Assembly: GCA_016235445.1 (NCBI GenBank)
Contig: JACRLB010000008.1
Coordinates: 1 to 44,141, forward strand
Source of the DNA: Chloroflexota bacterium
Lineage (GTDB): Bacteria; Chloroflexota; Anaerolineae; Anaerolineales; Villigracilaceae
Length of the DNA stretch: 44,141 nt
Reading direction: 5' to 3'
Below the pieces are notes generated by a model that worked only from the letters and a program-made list of their open reading frames with translations, had not been told where the DNA came from and made no database searches. Position numbers and translations under genes: made by a program. Below are positions 34,167 to 41,556 of this stretch, in pieces; position 1 is the stretch's first letter; every line of letters starts with the position of its first letter.

Positions 34167-35825
34167 ATGGCAAAACCAACCTTCCTGCAATGCGCCCTCT
34201 GCGGCAACCAACAGCCCTACGAACCCTTCGTGCCAGCCGCCTGCAAACATTGTCAATCGCAATGGCTCGAAGCGCATTACGATTACGAAGCCTTCAAACG
34301 CGAAATTCTACGCGGCATCCCCAACCGCCCAAATAATCTGTGGCGTTATCAGGATGTCCTACCGCTTGAGAATCCCTCCGCTTTAGACCTCTACCCCGCT
34401 GGCGGAACGCCTCTCTGGCTGTCAGCACGCTTCGCGCCTAATCTGGGGCATGGTTCTGTTTACATCAAAGACGAGCGCTACGGCCCGACATCTTCCTTCA
34501 AAGACAGGCAGGCCGCAGTAGCCGTGGCCGCCATGAACGAAAATGGAATCCGCGAAGCCGTCATCGCATCCACAGGCAATGCCGCCGTGGCGTACGCCGC
34601 CGCCTGTGCGCGGGCGGGAATCAAACTCTGGGTCTTCATGACCAGCCTCGTCCCGCAGGAAAAACTGCGCGAAGCCGCCCTCTTCGGCGCGGAAGTGATT
34701 CGCGTCAGCGGCAATTACGACCAGACCAAACAGATCGCCAGCCAGTTCGCCCAGCGCAAGAATCTACTTTTGGATCGCGGCGCAAGCTCCGTCCCCGCCC
34801 GCGAATCGATGAAGACCATTGCCTACGAGATCGTCGAGCAAATGGGCTGGCGCGCGCCAGATTGGTACATTCAAGCCGTCAGCGGCGGGCTTGGTCCGCT
34901 GGGCGTGTATCAGGGTTTCAAAGAATTATTTGCAATGGGGCTGATCGATAAAATCCCCAAGCTTGCCATTATCCAGGCGGACGGATGTTCCCCGATGGTG
35001 CAAGCCTTCAAAGCTGGCAAAGATGTTGCCGAGCCTGTCATCCCCGACACGCGCATCATCATCCTTTCCACAGGCGACCCTGGCAAATCCTACACGTATT
35101 TATGGAATCTCACCCAGCAATACGGCGGCCTGATGGAATCAGTGACCGACCTTGAAGCCTACTCGGCCATGCGCGCGCTTGCCAAAAGCGAGGGAATGGC
35201 CGTCGAACCGGCAACAGCCGTCGCCTTCGCAGGATTCGAAAAATTATCCAAAGAAGGAAAAATCGGCGCGGATGAAAAAGTCGTCATCAACTGCACAGGT
35301 CACACCTTCCCCGTCGAAAAGCATGTACTCGGCGATCAGTGGGCTGTGGATGTGCATCTCAGCAAAGACCAGTCCCCCGCGCCGCGCGAAGGCTTGCAAG
35401 CCGCCCTCGAAAATCTGGACGAAAAGACCACAACTGTGTTATTGATTGATGACAACGACGACGACGCCCTGCTCATTCGGCGATTGCTGGAAGGCAGAAA
35501 AAATTACCGCATGTACCACGCCAAAGACGGCTGGGAAGGCCTGGCAACAGCGCGCCAAAAACTGCCCGATCTCATCGTCAGCGACCTGACCATGCCCGGC
35601 ATGGACGGCTTTGGGCTGGTGGAGGAATTGAAACTCGACCCGCGCACGAAGGATATTCCCGTGGTCGTCGTCAGCGCAAAAGATATTACGATGGAAGAAC
35701 GCGGCCGCCTCAACGGTCACATTGAAGCGCTGTATCAAAAAGGCTCATTGCCCACCCGCAAATTTGTGGATCAGGTCATTCACGTGATCGAAGAAAAAAA
35801 CGAATCCAAAAGCGGAGTTCAATAG
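34167..35825 (+). CDS. threonine-synthase-like PLP enzyme fused to a C-terminal response-regulator receiver domain
   Basis: One continuous 552-codon frame joins two families. Residues 1-400: an N-terminal zinc ribbon (CALCG...CKHC) and a fold-II PLP enzyme of the threonine synthase group, with Schiff-base Lys K112 in SSFKDRQA, a cofactor phosphate loop STGNAAVA, and SGGLGPLG. A linker of about 22 residues follows. Residues 424-545: a complete receiver domain with acidic pair LIDDND, phospho-acceptor D473 in VSDLTMPGMDG, the conserved Ser in VVSAKD, and Lys in YQKGSL. Phosphorylation by the kinase encoded directly upstream (1-base gap) could control the enzyme. There is no Shine-Dalgarno, so translation is likely coupled. 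It normally makes threonine from O-phosphohomoserine; the substrate here is unproven. Confidence 0.9.
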   Translation: MAKPTFLQCALCGNQQPYEPFVPAACKHCQSQWLEAHYDYEAFKREILRGIPNRPNNLWRYQDVLPLENPSALDLYPAGGTPLWLSARFAPNLGHGSVYIKDERYGPTSSFKDRQAAVAVAAMNENGIREAVIASTGNAAVAYAAACARAGIKLWVFMTSLVPQEKLREAALFGAEVIRVSGNYDQTKQIASQFAQRKNLLLDRGASSVPARESMKTIAYEIVEQMGWRAPDWYIQAVSGGLGPLGVYQGFKELFAMGLIDKIPKLAIIQADGCSPMVQAFKAGKDVAEPVIPDTRIIILSTGDPGKSYTYLWNLTQQYGGLMESVTDLEAYSAMRALAKSEGMAVEPATAVAFAGFEKLSKEGKIGADEKVVINCTGHTFPVEKHVLGDQWAVDVHLSKDQSPAPREGLQAALENLDEKTTTVLLIDDNDDDALLIRRLLEGRKNYRMYHAKDGWEGLATARQKLPDLIVSDLTMPGMDGFGLVEELKLDPRTKDIPVVVVSAKDITMEERGRLNGHIEALYQKGSLPTRKFVDQVIHVIEEKNESKSGVQ

Positions 35826-35935
35826 GGTGTGTTTCATTTCAGCTGAAACAACCGTCCCGAAGGTTTGAAAAACGGCTAAAGTCTTCGAGAAAACCTTCGG
35901 GACGTTCCATCCTTCAACTCATTTGAAACACACCC
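35825..35935. mobile_element. MITE-like element, 12-bp inverted termini gggtgtgtttca
   Basis: Perfect 12-bp inverted ends (35825-35836 and 35924-35935) enclose a second inverted repeat (cgtcccgaaggttt ... aaaccttcgggacg). A direct repeat ttcaata flanks it (35818-35824 and 35938-35944) and looks like a target duplication. The left end begins with the last base of the fusion gene's stop codon. Confidence 0.65.
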
Positions 35936-35958
35936 AATTCAATAAGGAGAATTTAATT

Positions 35959-36345
35959 ATGGGAAATAACGTTTTATACATTGAAGACAACCCGGATAAC
36001 ATGATGCTCGTCAAACGCGCGCTCGAATCGCGCGGGTATTTATTGCTTGAAGCCGGGAACGGCTTAACAGGGGTGGCAACTGCCGAACAACAAGATGTGG
36101 ACCTGATCCTGCTGGATATCAACCTGCCCGACATCGACGGCTACGAAGTGGCGCGCAGGATTCGCGCCAGCGAAAAAACCAGCCTGGCGTATGTGCCCAT
36201 CATTGCCATTACCGCCAACGCTTTAAAAGGAGACGCTGAAAAAGCGCTCTCTGCCGGTTGTGATGTGTACATGTCCAAGCCGATCAACATCCGCGAGTTG
36301 TGGGCGCGTGTCGAAGCGTTTGTGCCAGCCCCCAACCCCAGATAG
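35959..36345 (+). CDS. single-domain response regulator (DivK/Spo0F-like)
   Basis: ATG 35959 is chosen for AAGGAG 8 bases upstream; the longer frame runs back into the MITE-like element. The 128 residues are just one receiver domain: acidic pair IEDN, phospho-acceptor D53 in LLDINLPDIDG, Thr in AITANALKGD and Lys in YMSKPIN. It has no output domain and can act as a phosphate shuttle or sink between the kinases and the receiver-fused enzyme of this cluster. Confidence 0.93.
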   Translation: MGNNVLYIEDNPDNMMLVKRALESRGYLLLEAGNGLTGVATAEQQDVDLILLDINLPDIDGYEVARRIRASEKTSLAYVPIIAITANALKGDAEKALSAGCDVYMSKPINIRELWARVEAFVPAPNPR

Positions 36346-36372
36346 CATATATTTTTTTAAAGGTTGAATATT

Positions 36373-37551
36373 GTGAAAACATCGTATCTGATCGATCTGA
36401 CTTGCTCGGATTGTGGAAGATCTTTTTCCGCCAGCGAAGTTCTTACCTTTTGCCCGGATTGCCAATCCACCCTCATCTCGAATTACGACCTGAACGCCGT
36501 CCGCCAGCAAGTGGACCGCGACGAGATTCATACGCGGCCCAAAGGCATGTGGCGCTGGCATGAAATGCTTCCCGTGCAAGACCCTGAAAATATCGTGTCG
36601 CTTGGCGAAGGCGATACGCCCCTGCTCCGAATCCCCCGTGTTGGAAACGAACTTGGGCTTTCCAATCTTTTTGTAAAAGACGAAAGCAGTAACCCCACCG
36701 GCTCCTTCAAAGCCCGCGGGCTTTGCGCCGCAGTTTCCCGCGCAAAGGAACTCGGCGTTAAAAAAGTGATCATCCCAACCGCCGGCAACGCCGGCGGAGC
36801 CATGGCCGCCTATGCCGCGCGCGCCGGCTTGCAGGCTCTGATCTACATGCCAAAAGACACGCCCAACGCCAACATTCAGGAAAGCCGCATTGCAGGCGCA
36901 GAAGTGATTCTCGTGGAAGGCCTCATCAGCGACGCCGCCGGCATGGCTGGCGTCAAAGCCCGCGAAGAAGGCTGGTTCGACGTTTCCACATTCAAGGAAC
37001 CCTACCGCACCGAAGGCAAAAAGATCATGGGCTACGAACTTGCCGAAGCCTTCGATTGGACCTTGCCCGACGTGATCCTCTACCCCACTGGCGGCGGCAC
37101 AGGCCTGGTAGGCATGTGGAAAGCCTTCGCTGAAATGGAAGCCCTCGGCTGGCTAAAGGATGTGAAACGACCGCGGATGGTTTCTGTGCAAGCGGAGGGA
37201 TGCGCGCCGATCCCCAAGGCCTTCCACGCAGGCGCCTCTTTCTGTGACTTTTGGCTGGGCGCTCAGACTGTGGCATCCGGCCTGCGAGTGCCAAAGAGCT
37301 TCGCCGACCGCCTCATCCTTGCGAACATCCGCGAAAGCAACGGCACAGCAGTGGCCGTCAGCGACGAAGCGCTAATCAACGCCCAGAAAAAACTGGCCGC
37401 CCTCGAAGGCATCTTCGCCGCCCCCGAAGGCGCCGCCTGCCTTGCCGCACTGGAAGAACTCGTCAAGCAAAATTGGGTAAAACCAGATGAGCGCATTGTT
37501 ATTTTTAATACAGGGTCGGGGTTGAAATATTTGGATGCGGTGGTGCAGTAG
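36373..37551 (+). CDS. thrC: threonine synthase-like PLP enzyme
   Basis: GTG 36373 is preferred: AAAGG lies 9 bases upstream, whereas an earlier TTG would sit directly on that site. The 392-residue product has an N-terminal zinc ribbon (CSDCG...CPDC), PLP-binding K113 in PTGSFKARG, phosphate loop PTAGNAGGAM, and the PTGGGTGLVG glycine loop. Architecture fits COG0498-type threonine synthases. The K-A-R rather than K-D-R after the Lys, and TAGNAGG rather than STGNT, mark a divergent subgroup whose substrate may differ. It shares no receiver domain with the paralogue at 34167 but sits in the same gene cluster. Confidence 0.85.
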   Translation: MKTSYLIDLTCSDCGRSFSASEVLTFCPDCQSTLISNYDLNAVRQQVDRDEIHTRPKGMWRWHEMLPVQDPENIVSLGEGDTPLLRIPRVGNELGLSNLFVKDESSNPTGSFKARGLCAAVSRAKELGVKKVIIPTAGNAGGAMAAYAARAGLQALIYMPKDTPNANIQESRIAGAEVILVEGLISDAAGMAGVKAREEGWFDVSTFKEPYRTEGKKIMGYELAEAFDWTLPDVILYPTGGGTGLVGMWKAFAEMEALGWLKDVKRPRMVSVQAEGCAPIPKAFHAGASFCDFWLGAQTVASGLRVPKSFADRLILANIRESNGTAVAVSDEALINAQKKLAALEGIFAAPEGAACLAALEELVKQNWVKPDERIVIFNTGSGLKYLDAVVQ

Positions 37552-37580
37552 ACATTATCAGAAATAACATACATGACTCT

Positions 37581-37692
37581 ACTGCAAAAACCAATTAACC
37601 ACGAAGGTCACGAAGGAACACAAAGGAAATGCTCTTCATCTATTAACCTTCGTGTACTTTGTGTCCTTTGTGGTTAAAGACCTTTTTGCAGT
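37581..37692. repeat. MITE-like element with accacgaagg core (third copy)
   Basis: actgcaaaaa (37581-37590) pairs with tttttgcagt (37683-37692), and ttaaccac (37595-37602) with gtggttaa (37670-37677). Inner accacgaaggtcacgaagg is shared with 1642-1784 and 19820-19871. A fragment like the 35825 element (gtcccgaaggttt) follows at about 37708. Confidence 0.75.
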
Positions 37693-37759
37693 GGCCCATA
37701 CATGCACTGTCCCGAAGGTTTCTTTCGAGCAATGCCGCTTTATTTTCCCCCTGCGCAAA

Positions 37760-39778
37760 TTATGGCTTGCACACATCCTGAAGGCTGGTATCAACGCCAG
37801 CCGAAGAACCCTGAGACCGGGAAACACGCTCCCAAAGAGTGGAAAGCGCCGGGCACAAAATTTTCTGTGCCCTGGCTGTGCGTTCGGTTAATTTTATGGC
37901 CGTGTCCATGTCGCCTGTCAAGGCGAAGGCTTCGATGAAAGGCAAATTCTCAACTGGCATGGACGCGCTCAATCCATTCTGCTGAGACTGGTTGTAAAAT
38001 TTCACCACCTGCTCCCAGTCATTTTGCTGGCGGGCAATTTCAGCTTTTGCGTAAAAATAACACCAACCGTGCGCAGGTTCAGCGCCGAATAAAGTTTTAT
38101 CCAAAATTAATTCGGGCGCATCTGTCTGTATTAGGCCAGGGTTGGAAAGCGCAATGGCGTTGATCAAATAAATGTTCGCGCCCGGAACCGTCTCTGCATT
38201 TCCATAGATCGGGTCAAGGACTCGCAGACAGCCGTCCGCTTCCTTGTAGATCACCACACTGTTCGAACTTGAGCCGTTGAAATTGACTGTGCGATATTGC
38301 AATTCCACCGATTCGTTCGCTTTCAACGCTGGTGTCTCAAACCTGGTCTTGAGATAATAAAGAACATACGGAATGGTGCGGCCGCTTAGCTCTGGCGCAT
38401 AGATCCAGTTAAGCGGCGCGGTCAGTTGCAAATCCGAAACATATTGAAGCGGCAATTCATAAGTCAGCAGGGCGGTATTTTTTTCGAGAGCGGGGATGCG
38501 CCATGCAAGCTGCCAGAAGAAGTCTTGTTGATTCGCCCAATCCCGCCGATAGGTATTCGCGACTGTAAATTGATGGGCAGTGGATATGCCAATCAAAATG
38601 CTCAAGAAGACCAGCTTTGCCCGCCCCTCTCTTAACGTCAAATCTGCCAGCCCAACGATGAATAGACTCGCTCCAAGCATGATCGAGATAAAGAAGCGGT
38701 CATAGTCGAATTCGATTTTGAGAGGCAGTCCCGCCGCCCAGGAGGGAAGCCTGCCTGCGAAGATGGCGACGAGGCCGATTGTCATTGCCCACCAGCCCCA
38801 GGAGACAGTAGCGAGTTGGGAGTTTTGAGTTGCGAGTTGTTCCTCGTTTCTTCCCTGCATCACAAAAAAAACGATAAACCCAGTAACAAGGAAGATCGCA
38901 AACGCAATGATCTGTGTGGCTGAACCATCCACTGCCGCGAAGATATTAAATGCCGCAAGCCAGGAGGTGAAGCCAGACAATGAAAGGGTGGCAATGAACT
39001 CGTTGATGAGCGCCAGCGGCGAAAGCATGGAAAAGGCGTTGATCTTGTACGAGTTGTAGGCAGTGGATTGGTGATAGGAATATGTCCATGCCGCGTTGAC
39101 GGCCCAGACGGTCAAGTATGGAAGCCATTGCAAGCCAGCCTTTTTCATCAGCTCTTTTTTGTCAGCTATTGTCTCTGCGAAAATGGCAAGAATGAAAAAG
39201 AAGCGCAAAATTTCAAGGCCGAAAAAATATTCGGTTGAAAACAAACCAAGAGCCTGCAAAAGGATGGCAAGCGGAAGCAGGTATTTGGTGTTGCGTCTGT
39301 TGCGCAGGAGGTGGGCAGTGACGATAAACGATGCGAGAAGAAAGAGGAGCGGAATGAGTTCCTGGTTGACGTGAGTCAACGCGACCCATTGTTGTCCGTA
39401 GGCGGGGTAGACGGTGAACAGCAGAACGACCCACAACGCGGACTCTTGTCGGGTGGGCCATACTTTTCGAAACAGCGACCAGGCTTCAAGCCCAAGAAGG
39501 AAGCGGATGATGAGGCCGAGGATTTGCCAAACGAGGGGATGTCCGCCAAAGAGGGTTGTCGTCATCGTAAAGATCGGTCCCAATAATGGGCGGAAGGGAC
39601 GAAAGGCTTCGATGAATTCCGCGGGGCCGAAAAATTTTAGGAACCATGCGAAGGGCCAGTCGTCCCAATAAAAGCCCATCCACGGGATGAGCAGGCCGTA
39701 TGCCAGAAAAACAAGCACGAGCAAAAGGGCGGGTATCGTAATCGGTTTTTGAAGAAGCTGGTTGAGTTTTTCTTTCAC
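37760..39778 (-). CDS. large polytopic membrane protein, GT-C-like
   Basis: The 672-residue protein has about 11-12 hydrophobic helices in residues 15-410, followed by a soluble C-terminal domain of about 250 residues with tetratricopeptide-like helices near the end (CYFYAKAEIARQQNDWEQVVKFYNQSQ). D39-D40 in FYWDDWPFAWF lies in the first outer loop, where GT-C glycosyltransferases keep their acidic catalytic motif. It is therefore a probable lipid-linked-sugar glycosyltransferase, but sequence identity is weak. A heptamer array lies inside it and codes for LATQNSQLAT in a loop. It diverges from the pair at 39835-43262. Confidence 0.7.
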   Translation of the reverse strand: MKEKLNQLLQKPITIPALLLVLVFLAYGLLIPWMGFYWDDWPFAWFLKFFGPAEFIEAFRPFRPLLGPIFTMTTTLFGGHPLVWQILGLIIRFLLGLEAWSLFRKVWPTRQESALWVVLLFTVYPAYGQQWVALTHVNQELIPLLFLLASFIVTAHLLRNRRNTKYLLPLAILLQALGLFSTEYFFGLEILRFFFILAIFAETIADKKELMKKAGLQWLPYLTVWAVNAAWTYSYHQSTAYNSYKINAFSMLSPLALINEFIATLSLSGFTSWLAAFNIFAAVDGSATQIIAFAIFLVTGFIVFFVMQGRNEEQLATQNSQLATVSWGWWAMTIGLVAIFAGRLPSWAAGLPLKIEFDYDRFFISIMLGASLFIVGLADLTLREGRAKLVFLSILIGISTAHQFTVANTYRRDWANQQDFFWQLAWRIPALEKNTALLTYELPLQYVSDLQLTAPLNWIYAPELSGRTIPYVLYYLKTRFETPALKANESVELQYRTVNFNGSSSNSVVIYKEADGCLRVLDPIYGNAETVPGANIYLINAIALSNPGLIQTDAPELILDKTLFGAEPAHGWCYFYAKAEIARQQNDWEQVVKFYNQSQQNGLSASMPVENLPFIEAFALTGDMDTAIKLTERTARAQKILCPALSTLWERVSRSQGSSAGVDTSLQDVCKP
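38811..38838. repeat. in-gene heptamer array
   Basis: Four in-phase 7-bp units (gcgagtt, gggagtt, ttgagtt, gcgagtt on the plus strand) within the membrane-protein gene at 37760. They add a repetitive loop (LATQNSQLAT) without breaking the frame. Confidence 0.8.
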
Positions 39779-39818
39779 GCAGATGATTTTACCATCCCGA
39801 ATGCGCCGAAAATCAGCA

Positions 39819-39827
39819 TGTTATAAT
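39819..39827 (+). promoter_or_regulatory. extended -10 promoter of a leaderless mRNA
   Basis: TG-T-TATAAT: the extended TGn motif at 39819-39821 and TATAAT at 39822-39827, ending 7 bases before ATG 39835. Transcription would start at or next to the start codon. No Shine-Dalgarno and no good -35 are present. Confidence 0.7.
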
Positions 39828-39834
39828 CCGATTC

Positions 39835-41556
39835 ATGCCTCGTAAAAAAATAACCGACATTGCAATTTATATTTTATTGACCGTTGTATTCCTCGCGCCG
39901 CGCCTGCCAAAGATCAACTCGTTCGTTACTCTCGACGAGCCTTCGTGGTTGAGCCAGGGCGCGAATTTTTATTACGCGCTCGGGCAGAGAGAATTCGAGA
40001 ATACGGTCTATGAATACCAGCCTGCCGTCACCACCATGTGGATCATCTCGTTCGGGATGATGGCTTACTTCCCCGAATATCGCGGCTTTGGGCAGGGGTA
40101 TCTCGATTACGAAAAAGGACGGCTCGACCCGTTCATGTACGGAAAAGGATACGACCCGCTGGTATTGCTGGCCTATGCGCGGGTCATTCAGGTTTTTGTT
40201 CTGCTTGTTCTTTTTCTTTTGCTTTATTACCTGCTTCAGCGATTTCTTCCAAAACTGGCCGCAGCGTTTATTTTGGTATTTGCTGTCTTTGACCCCTTCT
40301 ACCTAAGCCAGACTCGTTTGCTTAATCATGAAGGGATGGTTTCGCTCTTCGTGCTCGTTTCTCTGGTTGCATTTGCCCTTTACCTTTTCAAAGATCACAG
40401 GGTGGTCTTCCTGCTTATATCAGGAACAGCGGCAGGGTTTGCACAATTATCGAAATCATCCGCAATTGCCATGCTTGCCGCGATGGGAATTATGTTGTTG
40501 ATGCACATCCTTCAAGAACGCCGGCAGGGATGGCAACAGGCGACCCTGAATGGTTTGAAATCCTTTGCGCTGTGGTTTGTAATTTTGGCTGTAATTTATT
40601 TTATCTTTTGGCCCGGCATGTGGGTTGCGCCAGGAAAAATGCTGTATCAAGTGTATGGCAATGCGTTCAGCTATGCCTTGCAAGGCGCGCGCCTCACCGT
40701 CACGGAAGATTTGGATGTCTCCAAGTTCAGCCTGAACACGAACGTGGCAGACGTTTGGGAAGTGGCAAAGGTCCTCTTCTATAGAACGACTCCCTTCACC
40801 TGGATCGGTGTATTGTTGGGACTCGCCCTGCCGTTCGCACGTACCCGTGAGCTGGTACAACAACACAGGCTTTTTGTTACGCTGTTAATAACGAATGCCG
40901 TTGCCTTCATCCTGTTGATTGGCATGGCGCAGGGACGAAATTCTCCACATTATATTCTCTCCAGTTACCTGTCATTGAATTTGCTGGCGGGGCTGGGTTG
41001 GTATTATTTCCTCCAAATGCTTGCAGAACGTTTGTCACTCCCCCGCAGTTATGGACAGTATACGCTGTTATCTCTCGTGATGATCTCGCAAGCGTGGAGC
41101 TCCGTCTCGGCCTTCCCGTATTATTTCACGTACCGTAACCCGATCCTGTATTCGATGGGCTGGTATAACGATTTTCCCCACTTCCCGTATGGGGAAGGGC
41201 TGGAACTTGCCGCGGAATATCTGGCCGAATTACCTGACGCTGAAAATACAACCGTGCTTTCCTACTACAGCCGCGGGTGTTTTTCTTATTTTTATCCCGG
41301 CAAAGCCATCAGTTTCCGTCCATATTATGCGGATGGCGAACATGCGGCAGATTTGCTGGCAAACCTCGACGCATCTGACTATTTGATTGTTTATTACGCC
41401 AACCAGGGTCAACTGCCGCATTATCAGAGTTTCCTGAAAGTCCTCTCCGCAGTTGAGCCGATCCATGTAATTTCATTGAATGGGTATCCGTATGTCCATA
41501 TCTATAAAGTGGATTCTTTCCCGCCTGAACTAATCGAGGCGCTTGCAGACTTATGA
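39835..41556 (+). CDS. GT-C family membrane glycosyltransferase (PMT/ArnT-like)
   Basis: The 573-residue polytopic protein has about 12 membrane helices. After helix 1 comes the acidic motif D34-E35-P in VTLDEPSWLSQGANFYYA, the site GT-C enzymes use for metal and sugar-lipid binding; the spaced YFPEYRGFG loop follows. The C-terminal 120 residues form a soluble domain. It probably transfers sugars from a polyprenyl-phosphate donor at the outer membrane face; the substrate is unknown. Its 3' end overlaps the paralogue at 41553 by 4 bases. The mRNA seems leaderless (promoter 39819-39827). Confidence 0.8.
   Translation: MPRKKITDIAIYILLTVVFLAPRLPKINSFVTLDEPSWLSQGANFYYALGQREFENTVYEYQPAVTTMWIISFGMMAYFPEYRGFGQGYLDYEKGRLDPFMYGKGYDPLVLLAYARVIQVFVLLVLFLLLYYLLQRFLPKLAAAFILVFAVFDPFYLSQTRLLNHEGMVSLFVLVSLVAFALYLFKDHRVVFLLISGTAAGFAQLSKSSAIAMLAAMGIMLLMHILQERRQGWQQATLNGLKSFALWFVILAVIYFIFWPGMWVAPGKMLYQVYGNAFSYALQGARLTVTEDLDVSKFSLNTNVADVWEVAKVLFYRTTPFTWIGVLLGLALPFARTRELVQQHRLFVTLLITNAVAFILLIGMAQGRNSPHYILSSYLSLNLLAGLGWYYFLQMLAERLSLPRSYGQYTLLSLVMISQAWSSVSAFPYYFTYRNPILYSMGWYNDFPHFPYGEGLELAAEYLAELPDAENTTVLSYYSRGCFSYFYPGKAISFRPYYADGEHAADLLANLDASDYLIVYYANQGQLPHYQSFLKVLSAVEPIHVISLNGYPYVHIYKVDSFPPELIEALADL

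Noticed and set aside
34167-35825. Two separate genes joined by a frameshift
   Set aside because: The reading frame is continuous, with a linker of normal composition and no stop or start site between the domains.
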